Shown in pieces: positions 34,179 to 41,489 of a stretch of DNA of 64,000 bases (within the stretch, counting starts at the first letter, position 1; every line of letters starts with the position of its first letter). The position numbers and the translations under genes were made by a program. The notes under the pieces are model-generated. The model saw only the letters and a program-made list of their open reading frames with translations, was not told the origin of the DNA and ran no database searches. Location of the stretch: contig NZ_CP067140.1 of NCBI RefSeq assembly GCF_028553805.1, positions 2,170,001 through 2,234,000 on the forward strand, read 5' to 3'. This DNA is from Paracoccus saliphilus. GTDB taxonomy: Bacteria; Pseudomonadota; Alphaproteobacteria; Rhodobacterales; Rhodobacteraceae.

Positions 34179-34431
34179 CCTGAGCCCTTCCGATTGTAAG
34201 GCCCTACCCCGCTGGAAAAGGTGAATAGTCAGTTCCATATGCCTTCGCCGGGCTGGCAGGAAAGCTCTGATTCGGCCAGTAAACGACTTGCTTTCGCTTT
34301 GCTGAGGCATGACCCGAGCAATTGCAGCGGAGTCATACTATCCGCCCACCCTGTTTTCTTTTGAGCAGACATATCGGATGCAACACTATCAGTCCAAATC
34401 CGCCTTACCCGCTATGACATGCGCAGTTTGG

Positions 34432-34600
34432 TCACCCCCCTACCCTCCTATCTTCAACGAAACGCCGAAGACGATGGCGAGTCCAAGGATACTTTATAAT
34501 CTCGCCAACACATCCCGGAGATCATTGCTGGTTTCGTCGACACTGCATTCCGGGAAATTGCCGGACATGAAATCGCGATACACTATCGAACGAGAATTTC
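34432..34600 (+). repeat. Leader repeat, copy B
   Basis: Matches copy A at 3485-3645 at roughly 80% by eye, including the CCCGG/CCGGG inverted arms and the CACTATCGAACGAGAATTTC run before the start codon. It is followed by the deleted paralogue at 34601. The 250 bases before it (34179-34431) hold no recognisable gene. Confidence 0.8.
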
Positions 34601-34795
34601 ATGCGATCTCTGTTGGCCAGCGCTTTTCTGGTCTGCGCAACTACCCGCCCTTTCTTCGCTGACTCGGCGAAATCCCGCGTTCTGATGGACATCCGGACAT
34701 CGGATATGCTGAAGAACCGTATGAATGGGGTCAGCATCGTGGCCGATTGGCAACCACCCAAAACTTGGGATTGTGAAGATCGCTGGCAACCATGT
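34601..34795 (+). pseudogene. Internally deleted paralogue of the secreted protein at 3646
   Basis: The first codons give a signal peptide (MRSLLASAFLVCATTRPFFA) homologous to that of the 3646 gene. After about ten unrelated-looking codons the frame passes directly into the C-terminal end of that protein: DMLKNRMNGVSIVADWQPPK followed by TWDCEDRW, against DRLEDVLGGVSIAADWQQPE in the intact copy. Some 270 codons in between are missing. The stop has also been lost, so the open frame runs on, antisense to the next gene. It was a full paralogue with its own leader and is now a remnant. Confidence 0.75.
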
Positions 34796-34852
34796 CACAA
34801 AAGCCGCAACCGGACCGACTTCCCGAAAGAGTTCGCGCTTCAAGGCCCGATC

Positions 34853-36133
34853 TCACATATTCTTACGCTGCACGAGGAGTTTGTCGATCCGGCGCCCGTC
34901 CACATCCACAACCTCGATCCGCCAGCCGCCAAGCTCGAAATGTTCGCCCGGTTGCGGCAACATCCCCAGCTTTTCCAACACGAGGCCAGCCACCGTCGCG
35001 TAGTCGCGATCCCCGTCGAGCAACAATCCTATTCGTTCCGCGAATTCATCGACGGGGGTCCAACCTGCCACCAGAAGGCTGCCGTCCTCGCGGGAAACGA
35101 TCTTCGCTTCGGCTCCTTCGCCCTCGTGGAATTCACCGACAATTGCCTCGAGTACGTCCATCGGGGTGATGATTCCCTCGAAATGACCGTATTCGTCATA
35201 TACGAGAACCATATGCGCAGGGGTCTTGCGTAGCATCTCGAGCACATCAAGCGCAGCCATCCCGTCGCGAACCACCGGCGCTTCGACGATCAGATCGCGC
35301 AGTTCCGGCGCTACACCGGATGCTCCGGCATCAAGGAAATCGCGGGACTTGACGACACCGACAATATCGTCGGGACCGCCACCTCGCACCGGAAGACGCG
35401 AATGATCCGTTTCCCGAAAGCGCGCGACCACGGCCGCCGGATCATCCGCTATATCCACGAGTTCGACCTCGTGCCTCGGCACCATCAGCCCCCGCGCCGT
35501 GCGGTCGGCAATCCGCATTACCCCGGCGATCATCTCGGTTTCGGCCACTTCCATCACGCCGGCGGTGCGGGCCTCCGACAGAACCAGCCTGATCTCCTCA
35601 TCCGTCACGCCGTTATCCGGGGTGCCGGACTGACCGAGAAGCGCAAGCACGATCTTGCCAGATTTGTCGAGCAGCCAAACCACCGGCGCGGCGGCAATCG
35701 AGATGGCTTGAAGAAGCGGCGCGATCCGCGCGGCCGCGCTTTCGGGGGCACGAAGCGCGATCTGCTTGGGCACCAATTCCCCGAACACCAGCGATAGATA
35801 GGTGATCGCGACCACAACACCCCCGACACCGATGGTCTGTGCCAGGGCGACGCTCAACCCGGCCGCAGTCAGGGCATCGGCCAAGCGCACGCCGAGCGTC
35901 GCCCCCGAAAAGGCCCCGGACAGGATACCGACCAGGGTGATGCCGATCTGCACGCTGGACAGGAACCTGCCGGGGTCCGCCGCAAGGCGCATGGCGATCC
36001 CGGCCCCGCGGCTGCCATTATCGGCCATGACCTTGAGACGCGCAGTGCGCGAAGAGACGACGGCAAGCTCGGACATGGCCAGAACGCCATTAACAAGCGT
36101 CATGGTAAAAACGATCAGGATCTCAAGCAGCAT
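34853..36133 (-). CDS. CorC/HlyC-family membrane protein (DUF21, CBS pair)
   Basis: The protein has 426 residues. The N-terminal DUF21 membrane domain (about 1-180) has four hydrophobic segments, including FTMTLVNGVLAMSELAVVSSRTARLK and ITYLSLVFGELVPKQIALRAPE, both diagnostic. Two CBS motifs follow (about 205-325: GLMVPRHEVELVD, then VRDGMAALDVLEMLRKTPAHMVLVYDEYG). A C-terminal CorC_HlyC domain (FAERIGLLLDGDRDYATVAGLVLEKLG) ends the protein. Members are linked to magnesium or cobalt efflux and were once called hemolysins. It stands alone and is transcribed leftward. Confidence 0.92.
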   Translation of the reverse strand: MLLEILIVFTMTLVNGVLAMSELAVVSSRTARLKVMADNGSRGAGIAMRLAADPGRFLSSVQIGITLVGILSGAFSGATLGVRLADALTAAGLSVALAQTIGVGGVVVAITYLSLVFGELVPKQIALRAPESAAARIAPLLQAISIAAAPVVWLLDKSGKIVLALLGQSGTPDNGVTDEEIRLVLSEARTAGVMEVAETEMIAGVMRIADRTARGLMVPRHEVELVDIADDPAAVVARFRETDHSRLPVRGGGPDDIVGVVKSRDFLDAGASGVAPELRDLIVEAPVVRDGMAALDVLEMLRKTPAHMVLVYDEYGHFEGIITPMDVLEAIVGEFHEGEGAEAKIVSREDGSLLVAGWTPVDEFAERIGLLLDGDRDYATVAGLVLEKLGMLPQPGEHFELGGWRIEVVDVDGRRIDKLLVQRKNM

Positions 36134-36530
36134 GCTCTATCGGTTCCCTACGGGTCCAATCTCTCTTCCGGTTCTCGCGGCCAACGTTCCTCCTGAACAT
36201 CCGCCACCTTGACCCAGCCTAAACTAGGTCGGACATGGCGACCATGGAAATGATGCGCCTCCTCTCTCTCACGATCATCTTATCCCATGCCGACACGGAT
36301 GAGCGATAGAAGCAGATCATCACAGTGGCGAAGGTGGGAACGGATGCCATAGATGCGGAATGCATCTCGGATTTCATCTGTCCGAGATACCTGCGCCATT
36401 CCGAAGATCGATGCCGGATGGGATTGCTTTCCTTGCGGCGCCTTCAGCGGTTCGGCCATAATTTACCCAAATCGCCCGTCTTTCCATGATTCTGAGCGTC
36501 GCGAGCCGAAATGCCGTCATTCGAACAAGA
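36134..36530. other. Intergenic stretch upstream of the CorC-like gene
   Basis: About 400 bases with no recognised gene on either strand. The short frames here have no motif or signal peptide. Together with 36661-36857 it separates the CorC-like gene from the methyltransferase. Confidence 0.45.
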
Positions 36531-36605
36531 TTACTCCTTTGGTGGCGATAGATGTCTGCTCGCCTTGACCATGACATATGCGCCGACCAAACTATCCTTG
36601 GTCAT
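36531..36605 (-). CDS. Possible 24-residue peptide with a strong ribosome site
   Basis: A minus-strand frame MTKDSLVGAYVMVKASRHLS plus four residues is preceded eight bases upstream by AGGGAGG, one of the best Shine-Dalgarno matches in the window. It has no relatives I recognise. It may be a leader peptide or the stump of a lost gene. Confidence 0.3.
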   Translation of the reverse strand: MTKDSLVGAYVMVKASRHLSPPKE

Positions 36606-36630
36606 TTTGACCACCTCCCTGTTGGACTTG

Positions 36631-36660
36631 CCTCGCGCCGACCGGCGCGAGGTCTTTAAT
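36631..36660 (+). terminator. GC-rich hairpin, possible terminator
   Basis: CCTCGCGCC-GACC-GGCGCGAGG is a perfect 9-bp stem with a 4-base loop, followed on the + strand by TCTTTAATT. The T run is weak. No + strand gene lies just upstream. On the minus strand it is part of the leader of the 24-residue frame, so it may be regulatory instead. Confidence 0.35.
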
Positions 36661-36857
36661 TCGACTGCTTGCAAGATTTTGGGGGTGGATCAGGTCTGAG
36701 ATTCAAACAGGATGCTGGCAGCGAGATAGCCCGTATGTGGTGGTGCGGGACCTACTTCGTTTTTCCAGACCCGGGCAGTTTTCGAAGCCCTTGGGGTGGA
36801 CAGAGGCTTAATTCTGCCAAGCAGGAACGTCTTGAGCTTGAAAATGAAAGACTCGGA

Positions 36858-37733
36858 TCAGGGGTCCTGCAGCTCATCAAGTCGCGCGTTGGCAAGCTCA
36901 GCGTAGGCTTCATCAATCTCGATGCCTATCCCGTGCCAGCCAAGTATCTGGGCCGCGACCAGCGTGGTGCCTGACCCCACGAATGGATCCAGAACGACAC
37001 CTGCCTTGCCGTGCATGCGAAGGCATCGCAGCGGAAGGCCGACGGGAAAAGCTGCGGGATGATTGAACTTTCCGGCCCTGCTGCGAACCGTCTCGTAAGG
37101 AATGTACCAGGAGTTTCCAGCGCATCTCCTGTCCGATCTCGCATGTCTCCAGCGGTCAATATTACTCTTGTCCTGGTAGGGTACGCCGACAGCGAGACGA
37201 TCAATTTTCACATCGCCACGCTTCGTAAAATGGAAGATCTCTTCGTGAGTGCGGTTCAGATATCGCTGGCTGTTGACCGGTTTGAAATGGCCGATCGATT
37301 TCTCTCCGATACTGATATTCTTGACCCATGAAATCCGATTCTGCAGCATCAGGTGCTTTCGAAACTCCGCCGCGACATCCGACGAAATCCACGGATCCGG
37401 CCCCGCACCGAGATTGATAAAGACTGATCCGTCATCCGCCAGCACCCGCGTAATCTGCGAGGCAATTTCTTCCATCCATTCCATATATTCGGAACGAGGC
37501 TTGCTGTCGTGATACGTGCGATACCTGATGCCAATATTATATGGCGGGGAGGTGACCACGGCATCAATACTGTTTGCTTCGATCTTGCGCAGGAGATCAA
37601 GGCAGTCACCGACCACAACGGTCTGGGAAGGATCATGGTCCTTGCGAGATGGGATCGTGTTGGGAAAGGCGGGAAAAACAGGCGCGGCATCGAGATGCCC
37701 GCGCTGCAGGAAATTGCGATCATTGATTGTCAT
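36858..37733 (-). CDS. Site-specific DNA methyltransferase (beta class), orphan
   Basis: The protein has 291 residues. Motif IV comes first, TSPPYNIG (61-68), in the order seen in beta-class N4-cytosine or N6-adenine methyltransferases. AdoMet motif I, VVLDPFVGSGTTLVAA, lies near the C-terminus around residue 255, followed by GWHGIGIEIDEAYAELA. The start at 37733 was chosen because the conserved region begins here and GGAGTG lies about ten bases upstream; the longer open frame reads through transposon debris. No restriction endonuclease gene is adjacent, so it is an orphan by context. Target base and sequence cannot be read off. Confidence 0.88.
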   Translation of the reverse strand: MTINDRNFLQRGHLDAAPVFPAFPNTIPSRKDHDPSQTVVVGDCLDLLRKIEANSIDAVVTSPPYNIGIRYRTYHDSKPRSEYMEWMEEIASQITRVLADDGSVFINLGAGPDPWISSDVAAEFRKHLMLQNRISWVKNISIGEKSIGHFKPVNSQRYLNRTHEEIFHFTKRGDVKIDRLAVGVPYQDKSNIDRWRHARSDRRCAGNSWYIPYETVRSRAGKFNHPAAFPVGLPLRCLRMHGKAGVVLDPFVGSGTTLVAAQILGWHGIGIEIDEAYAELANARLDELQDP

Positions 37734-37744
37734 TCTTGTCGGCA

Positions 37745-38010
37745 CTCCGGTTAAACAAGCCGACAGGAATAATAGTGCCGTAAATGCTGCTGGAAACAAG
37801 TGTGTGCGCGTAATCCACAGGTTTCGATTGCTGTGGCTCTCCCATGGCCAGGCAGGGAATGAACTGAGTGAAGGCCTTTTCCACAACCGCCACGCGCCTC
37901 GTGTTGCCTTCATCAATCACGCCGGCCTGCTGCCCAGCGTCGATGGTTTTCCTGAGCAGCCTTTCCACACTTTTCACGCCAATCCACTTACGCCAGCGGG
38001 CCAGGGTACG
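37745..38010 (-). pseudogene. Relic of an IS5-family transposase
   Basis: The minus frame reads NPRTLARWRKWIGVKSVERL, then LRKTIDAGQQAGVIDEGNTR and RVAVVEKAFTQFIP. This follows the IS5-type pattern LTRWRKRLGxxGVExLLxxTIxxAxxAGVI...RVxVDTTVQEKAI, with the catalytic Asp region altered (VVEKA) and everything downstream replaced. It lies directly upstream of the methyltransferase gene. The 260 bases between it and the thiolase stump carry no further recognisable coding. Confidence 0.55.
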
Positions 38011-38276
38011 CGGATTGAGCGGAGGGCAATGGGAGATAGATTTGACACTTCAGCGGAGGGCTAATTGCCTTACTCACCGCGCCCTGGCTGTCAGGCAATT
38101 GAAATCACAGCACCTGCGGGAAATAGCAGTCCGTTGCAGGGGTGCGGCGCTGCAGAACAGGCAGATGCCGTTCGTCCTAAGTCCATACCAGGCAAGGCCC
38201 GATGCGGCTGATCTCGATCTTGGAGGTATCGCTAAGATGTTCCTCATCGACCTACTGGAAATCGACCCGGCAGGGG

Positions 38277-38327
38277 CTAGATGTTGACAACTTCGAGATT
38301 GTAATCGCGGATGAAGGTGTCGGTCAT
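38277..38327 (-). pseudogene. Stump of a beta-ketoacyl-CoA thiolase gene
   Basis: An ATG overlapping the stop of the CoA-transferase beta gene (ATGA) opens 16 codons, MTDTFIRDYNLEVVNI. The first nine match the start of PcaF-type thiolases (MT-x-x-F/Y-I-x-D) that follow pcaIJ in many relatives. The similarity then breaks off and a stop follows. The rest of the gene was evidently replaced by the rearranged DNA that carries an IS5 relic. The match is short, so the identity leans on gene order. Confidence 0.5.
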
Positions 38328-38995
38328 GGCAACTCCGGGACCATCAGGTCATCAACTGGACCATCCAGATGCAACCGTGCGCCGGTCAGAGCTTGCAGTT
38401 CGTCAAGGGAAACCGTGGTCAATTTCTCGCGCAGCACAAAATGCCCTTCCCGTATGTCCACGACTGCCAGCGACGTGTAGACGCGGGTCACACAGCCTAA
38501 CCCGGTTAACGGCAAAGTGCAGGTCTCGACCAGCTTTGGCCGGCCGTCCTTGGTCACGTGATCGCTGATCACGGCGACCTGCTTCGCGCCATGAACCAGA
38601 TCCATCGCGCCGCCCACCGCCGGAACATGCTTTGGCCCGGTAGACCAGTTCGCGAGATCGCCATTCGCGGCGACTTCATAGGCGCCAAGAATTGCCACAT
38701 CCAGATGACCGCCGCGAACCATTGCGAAGCTGTCGGCATGGTGAAAGAACGAAGCACCGGGTTTAAGGGTCACCGCCTTCTTCCCGGCGTTGATGAGATC
38801 CCAGTCCTCCTCTCCGGCTGCAGGAGCCTCGCCAAAATTCAGGATCCCGTTCTCGGTGTGAAAGATCGCCTCGCGTCCAGGAGGCTGGTATCGAGCCACC
38901 ATCTCGGGAAACCCGATGCCGAGGTTGACGTAAGCACCATCGGCAATGTCCTGTGCCGCACGCCAGGCGATCTGGTTGTTTGTCAGTTTGTCCAT
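38324..38995 (-). CDS. 3-oxoacid CoA-transferase, beta subunit (PcaJ/ScoB-like)
   Basis: The protein has 223 residues of the family I CoA-transferase beta type. It carries the catalytic glutamate in HTENGIL (E48), LGIGFPEMVARYQP before it, and GGHLDVAILGAYEVAANGDLANW plus GAMDLVHGAKQVAV after it. GGAG lies nine bases before the ATG. It starts three bases after the alpha gene. The two subunits move CoA from succinyl-CoA to a 3-oxoacid such as 3-oxoadipate or acetoacetate. The aminotransferase upstream suggests a 3-oxoacid derived from a beta-amino acid. Confidence 0.92.
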   Translation of the reverse strand: MDKLTNNQIAWRAAQDIADGAYVNLGIGFPEMVARYQPPGREAIFHTENGILNFGEAPAAGEEDWDLINAGKKAVTLKPGASFFHHADSFAMVRGGHLDVAILGAYEVAANGDLANWSTGPKHVPAVGGAMDLVHGAKQVAVISDHVTKDGRPKLVETCTLPLTGLGCVTRVYTSLAVVDIREGHFVLREKLTTVSLDELQALTGARLHLDGPVDDLMVPELP

Positions 38996-38998
38996 GGT

Positions 38999-39730
38999 TC
39001 AGTTCTCCAATGGGTAGGCAGCACCTGCGCGCACCAGGTCCTCTTCCTGATGAGGCCTGGAAAGATCGACGACCTTCTGAACGAAGATTCCCGGCGTGAC
39101 GACGGCCTCGGGATCGATGCCTCCAGGGGCCACAATACGCCTCGCCTGAACAATAGTCTCGGCCGCAGCCATGCACATCAATGGGCTGAAGTTGCGTGCG
39201 GCCATCCGAAAAGTCAGGTTACCATGGCGGTCCGCCATATCTGCCTTGATCAGCGCGACATCGGCCTTCAGCCAGCGCTCCTGCAGGTAGACGCGTTTCT
39301 CGAACTCGGCGACCGGCTTGTCGCGCGCCAGATCGGTGCCGACTCCGGTTGGAGTGTAGAAGGCAGGAATACCCGCACCCCCCGCGCGAATGCGTTCGGC
39401 CAGCGTGCCCTGCGGGACGAGTTCAAGCTCCACCCTGCCCTCGCGCCAGGCAGTATTGAACACGCTTGCGTCAGCTGAGCGGGGGAACGAACAGATCATC
39501 TTGCGAACCATCCCCACTTCGATCAGCGCAGCAAGGCCGAGATGCGCGTTGCCTGCGTTATTGTTCACCACGGTCAGCTCACCCGGATGCCCGGTCGCCC
39601 GAAAGCGGTCAATCAGCGCATGGATCAATTCAAGGGGTGACCCCGCGCCGCCGAAACCGCCGATCATCACCGTCATGCCATCCTCGATACCGGAAACTGC
39701 GTCGGCCAAATTCGCTACAATCTTGTCCAT
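38999..39730 (-). CDS. 3-oxoacid CoA-transferase, alpha subunit (PcaI/ScoA-like)
   Basis: A CoA-transferase alpha subunit of 243 residues. The characteristic N-terminal glycine loop is IEDGMTVMIGGFGGAGSPLELI, followed by LTVVNNNAGN, the GTLAERIRAGGAGIPAFYTPTGVGT segment, and GNLTFRMAARNFSPLMCMAAAETI. The ATG at 39730 has GGGAG seven bases upstream; a GTG one codon earlier is also possible. It pairs with the beta subunit encoded just downstream. Confidence 0.92.
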   Translation of the reverse strand: MDKIVANLADAVSGIEDGMTVMIGGFGGAGSPLELIHALIDRFRATGHPGELTVVNNNAGNAHLGLAALIEVGMVRKMICSFPRSADASVFNTAWREGRVELELVPQGTLAERIRAGGAGIPAFYTPTGVGTDLARDKPVAEFEKRVYLQERWLKADVALIKADMADRHGNLTFRMAARNFSPLMCMAAAETIVQARRIVAPGGIDPEAVVTPGIFVQKVVDLSRPHQEEDLVRAGAAYPLEN

Positions 39731-39772
39731 CACCTCTCTCCCAATCTTCCCGACTGATCCGCAAATTGTCGA

Positions 39773-40156
39773 TCAGCTGTCGATAACAGCCGTTGCCGCA
39801 ATCTCGACCAGCAGGTCATCGGCAATCAGGGCACCCGCCTGCAGCAGCGTCGTCGCCGGACGGATATCCCCGAACACTGCACCATGAGCACGTCCAACGG
39901 CGTCCCAATCCTCCATGCGCTTCAGAAACACCCGCGTTTCGATTACGTCAGCCAAAGACGCACCGACCTCCGTTAGCGCGGCTCCGATCCGCGAAAGAAC
40001 CTCGCGGGTCTGCGCCTCGGCATCTCCAGGATACATCGCTCCGTCCGGCCCCGAAGCTGCAGTGCCGGATACCACCACCAAATTGCCTGCGCGCACCGCC
40101 CGCGAATAACCGATGGCGGCACCCCAGTGGCCGGTGACCTCAACTTGTTGTCTCAT
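39773..40156 (-). CDS. RidA/YjgF-family protein
   Basis: A RidA-fold protein of 127 residues: VSGTAASGPDGAMYPGDAEAQTREVLSRIGAALTEVGASLADVIETRVFLKRMEDWDAVGRAHGAVFG, then RPATTLLQAGALIADDLLVEIAATA. The arginine of the R-P-A-x-T motif that binds the imine carboxylate is present. The ATG at 40156 has AAGGAG eight bases upstream; a GTG overlapping the upstream stop is an alternative. RidA proteins hydrolyse reactive enamines and imines made by PLP or flavin enzymes. That fits between the aminotransferase and the CoA-transferase. Confidence 0.9.
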   Translation of the reverse strand: MRQQVEVTGHWGAAIGYSRAVRAGNLVVVSGTAASGPDGAMYPGDAEAQTREVLSRIGAALTEVGASLADVIETRVFLKRMEDWDAVGRAHGAVFGDIRPATTLLQAGALIADDLLVEIAATAVIDS

Positions 40157-40161
40157 GGCTG

Positions 40162-41475
40162 TCACTCCTTCGAAAATGCCTTGGGCAACGCCCGGTCAAA
40201 GGCATCGATAATTTCCTGGATGTCATCGGGCGTCATGGCTGTCGAAAAGGCCATCAGGCCGTTTGCTGCAATGATCACGCCCTCGTCGAACAAGGAACGG
40301 GCCAAGGCTGCTACACGCTTCGGTCCGTCCCCTGCGGCGAAGGTCGAGCGGAAATCGGTCAGTTCGGCATTGCTCAGGTGCATGCGGCGCAGCGAGCCTA
40401 GTCCCGTCACCTGGCCTTCAATGCCATGGCGGCGGAAACAGTCGCCGATACCTGCATCGAAAAGTTCGCCAAGGCTTTCGAGATGTTCAAACGAAACTGG
40501 CGTCAGGTCTTCCAGTGCCGCGATGCCGGCCATCATGGACATGGGATTGGCGCTGAAGGTTCCGCCATGCGGCACAGCCGGGCTGCCTATTGTCGGGTCG
40601 AAGACGGACATGACTTCCCGCCGCCCTCCGATCGCGCCGATGGGGAACCCGCCACCGATCACCTTCCCTAAGGTGGTGAGATCGGGATCTACACCGAACC
40701 GCCCTTGCGCACCATGATAGCCCAACCGGAAGGTGATAACCTCGTCCAGGATCAGAAGTGCGCCGAGTTCGCGCGTCACGCGGCGCAGCATCTGAAGAAA
40801 TTCAGGCTTAGCCGGCACGAGACCGGCACGATTCGGCATCACGTCGACCAGAACTGCCGCCAGGGAATTGCCCTTTGCCCGGAGGATCGCTTCGGCAACG
40901 GGCGTGTTGTTGAAAGGTATGACGACCACATCGTCCAGCACGCCTTGTGGCGTACCTTTTGCGGTCGGCACGGAGGCCGGATTGTCAATCTCACCCCAGG
41001 ATTCCGGGCGGGCTTCCTGGCTGGTTTCAGCCGGGTCGTAGGTGCCGTGATAGGCCCCCTCGCATTTGGCGAATCTCGAACGCCCGGTGAAGGCTCGCGC
41101 CACCTTGATCGCGTTCATCACGGCCTCGGTTCCGGAGTTCGTATAGCGCAAAAGCTCGACCGACGGCAGGCGCTCGCAAAGCATCTCGGAAAGCCTGATC
41201 TCACCCTCGGTAGCCATTCCGAAGCACGGACCCGCGTCAATCTGGCGCCGTGCAGCTTCGCGGATACGTTCGCTGCCATAGCCATGGATCAGCGCAGTAA
41301 AATTGCCGACCGCATCTATACGATCATCTCCGTCGATGTCTGTGATGCGGCAACCGTGGCCTCGCAGGGCGTAAACCTGATGAGGCTGGCGAAAAACGGT
41401 GTGACGGGTATTTCCCCCTGGCATCACCTTTTTTGCGCGATCATAAAGTGTAGCGGATTTCGAGGTTTCGAACAT
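40162..41475 (-). CDS. Class III aminotransferase (GSA-aminomutase-like)
   Basis: A fold-type I PLP enzyme of 437 residues. The N-terminus has RAKKVMPGGNTRHTVF as in glutamate-1-semialdehyde aminomutases. SGTEAVMNAIKVARAFTGR binds the cofactor phosphate, D244 in LILDEV pairs with the pyridine nitrogen, and K271 in TTLGKVIGGGFPIGA forms the Schiff base. GSA-like class III members outside heme synthesis include beta-amino-acid and beta-phenylalanine transaminases. With a RidA and a 3-oxoacid CoA-transferase directly downstream, a beta-transaminase making a 3-oxoacid is the best guess (inference). It stops six bases before the RidA start. Confidence 0.85.
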   Translation of the reverse strand: MFETSKSATLYDRAKKVMPGGNTRHTVFRQPHQVYALRGHGCRITDIDGDDRIDAVGNFTALIHGYGSERIREAARRQIDAGPCFGMATEGEIRLSEMLCERLPSVELLRYTNSGTEAVMNAIKVARAFTGRSRFAKCEGAYHGTYDPAETSQEARPESWGEIDNPASVPTAKGTPQGVLDDVVVIPFNNTPVAEAILRAKGNSLAAVLVDVMPNRAGLVPAKPEFLQMLRRVTRELGALLILDEVITFRLGYHGAQGRFGVDPDLTTLGKVIGGGFPIGAIGGRREVMSVFDPTIGSPAVPHGGTFSANPMSMMAGIAALEDLTPVSFEHLESLGELFDAGIGDCFRRHGIEGQVTGLGSLRRMHLSNAELTDFRSTFAAGDGPKRVAALARSLFDEGVIIAANGLMAFSTAMTPDDIQEIIDAFDRALPKAFSKE

Positions 41476-41489
41476 GTTTGGTCAGCCTT

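Noticed and set aside
34601..35233. Single 210-codon frame read as one gene
   Set aside because: Only the first ~60 codons have homology (to the gene at 3646); the rest is antisense to the CorC-like gene and results from loss of the stop codon.
36631..36660. Hairpin as a firm Rho-independent terminator
   Set aside because: The stem is excellent, but the following T run is short and interrupted and no gene ends just before it, so it is listed only as possible.
37734..37916. N-terminal extension of the methyltransferase resembling a lipoprotein signal
   Set aside because: The region is the out-of-frame continuation of an IS5 transposase relic; the methyltransferase core starts later with its own ribosome site.
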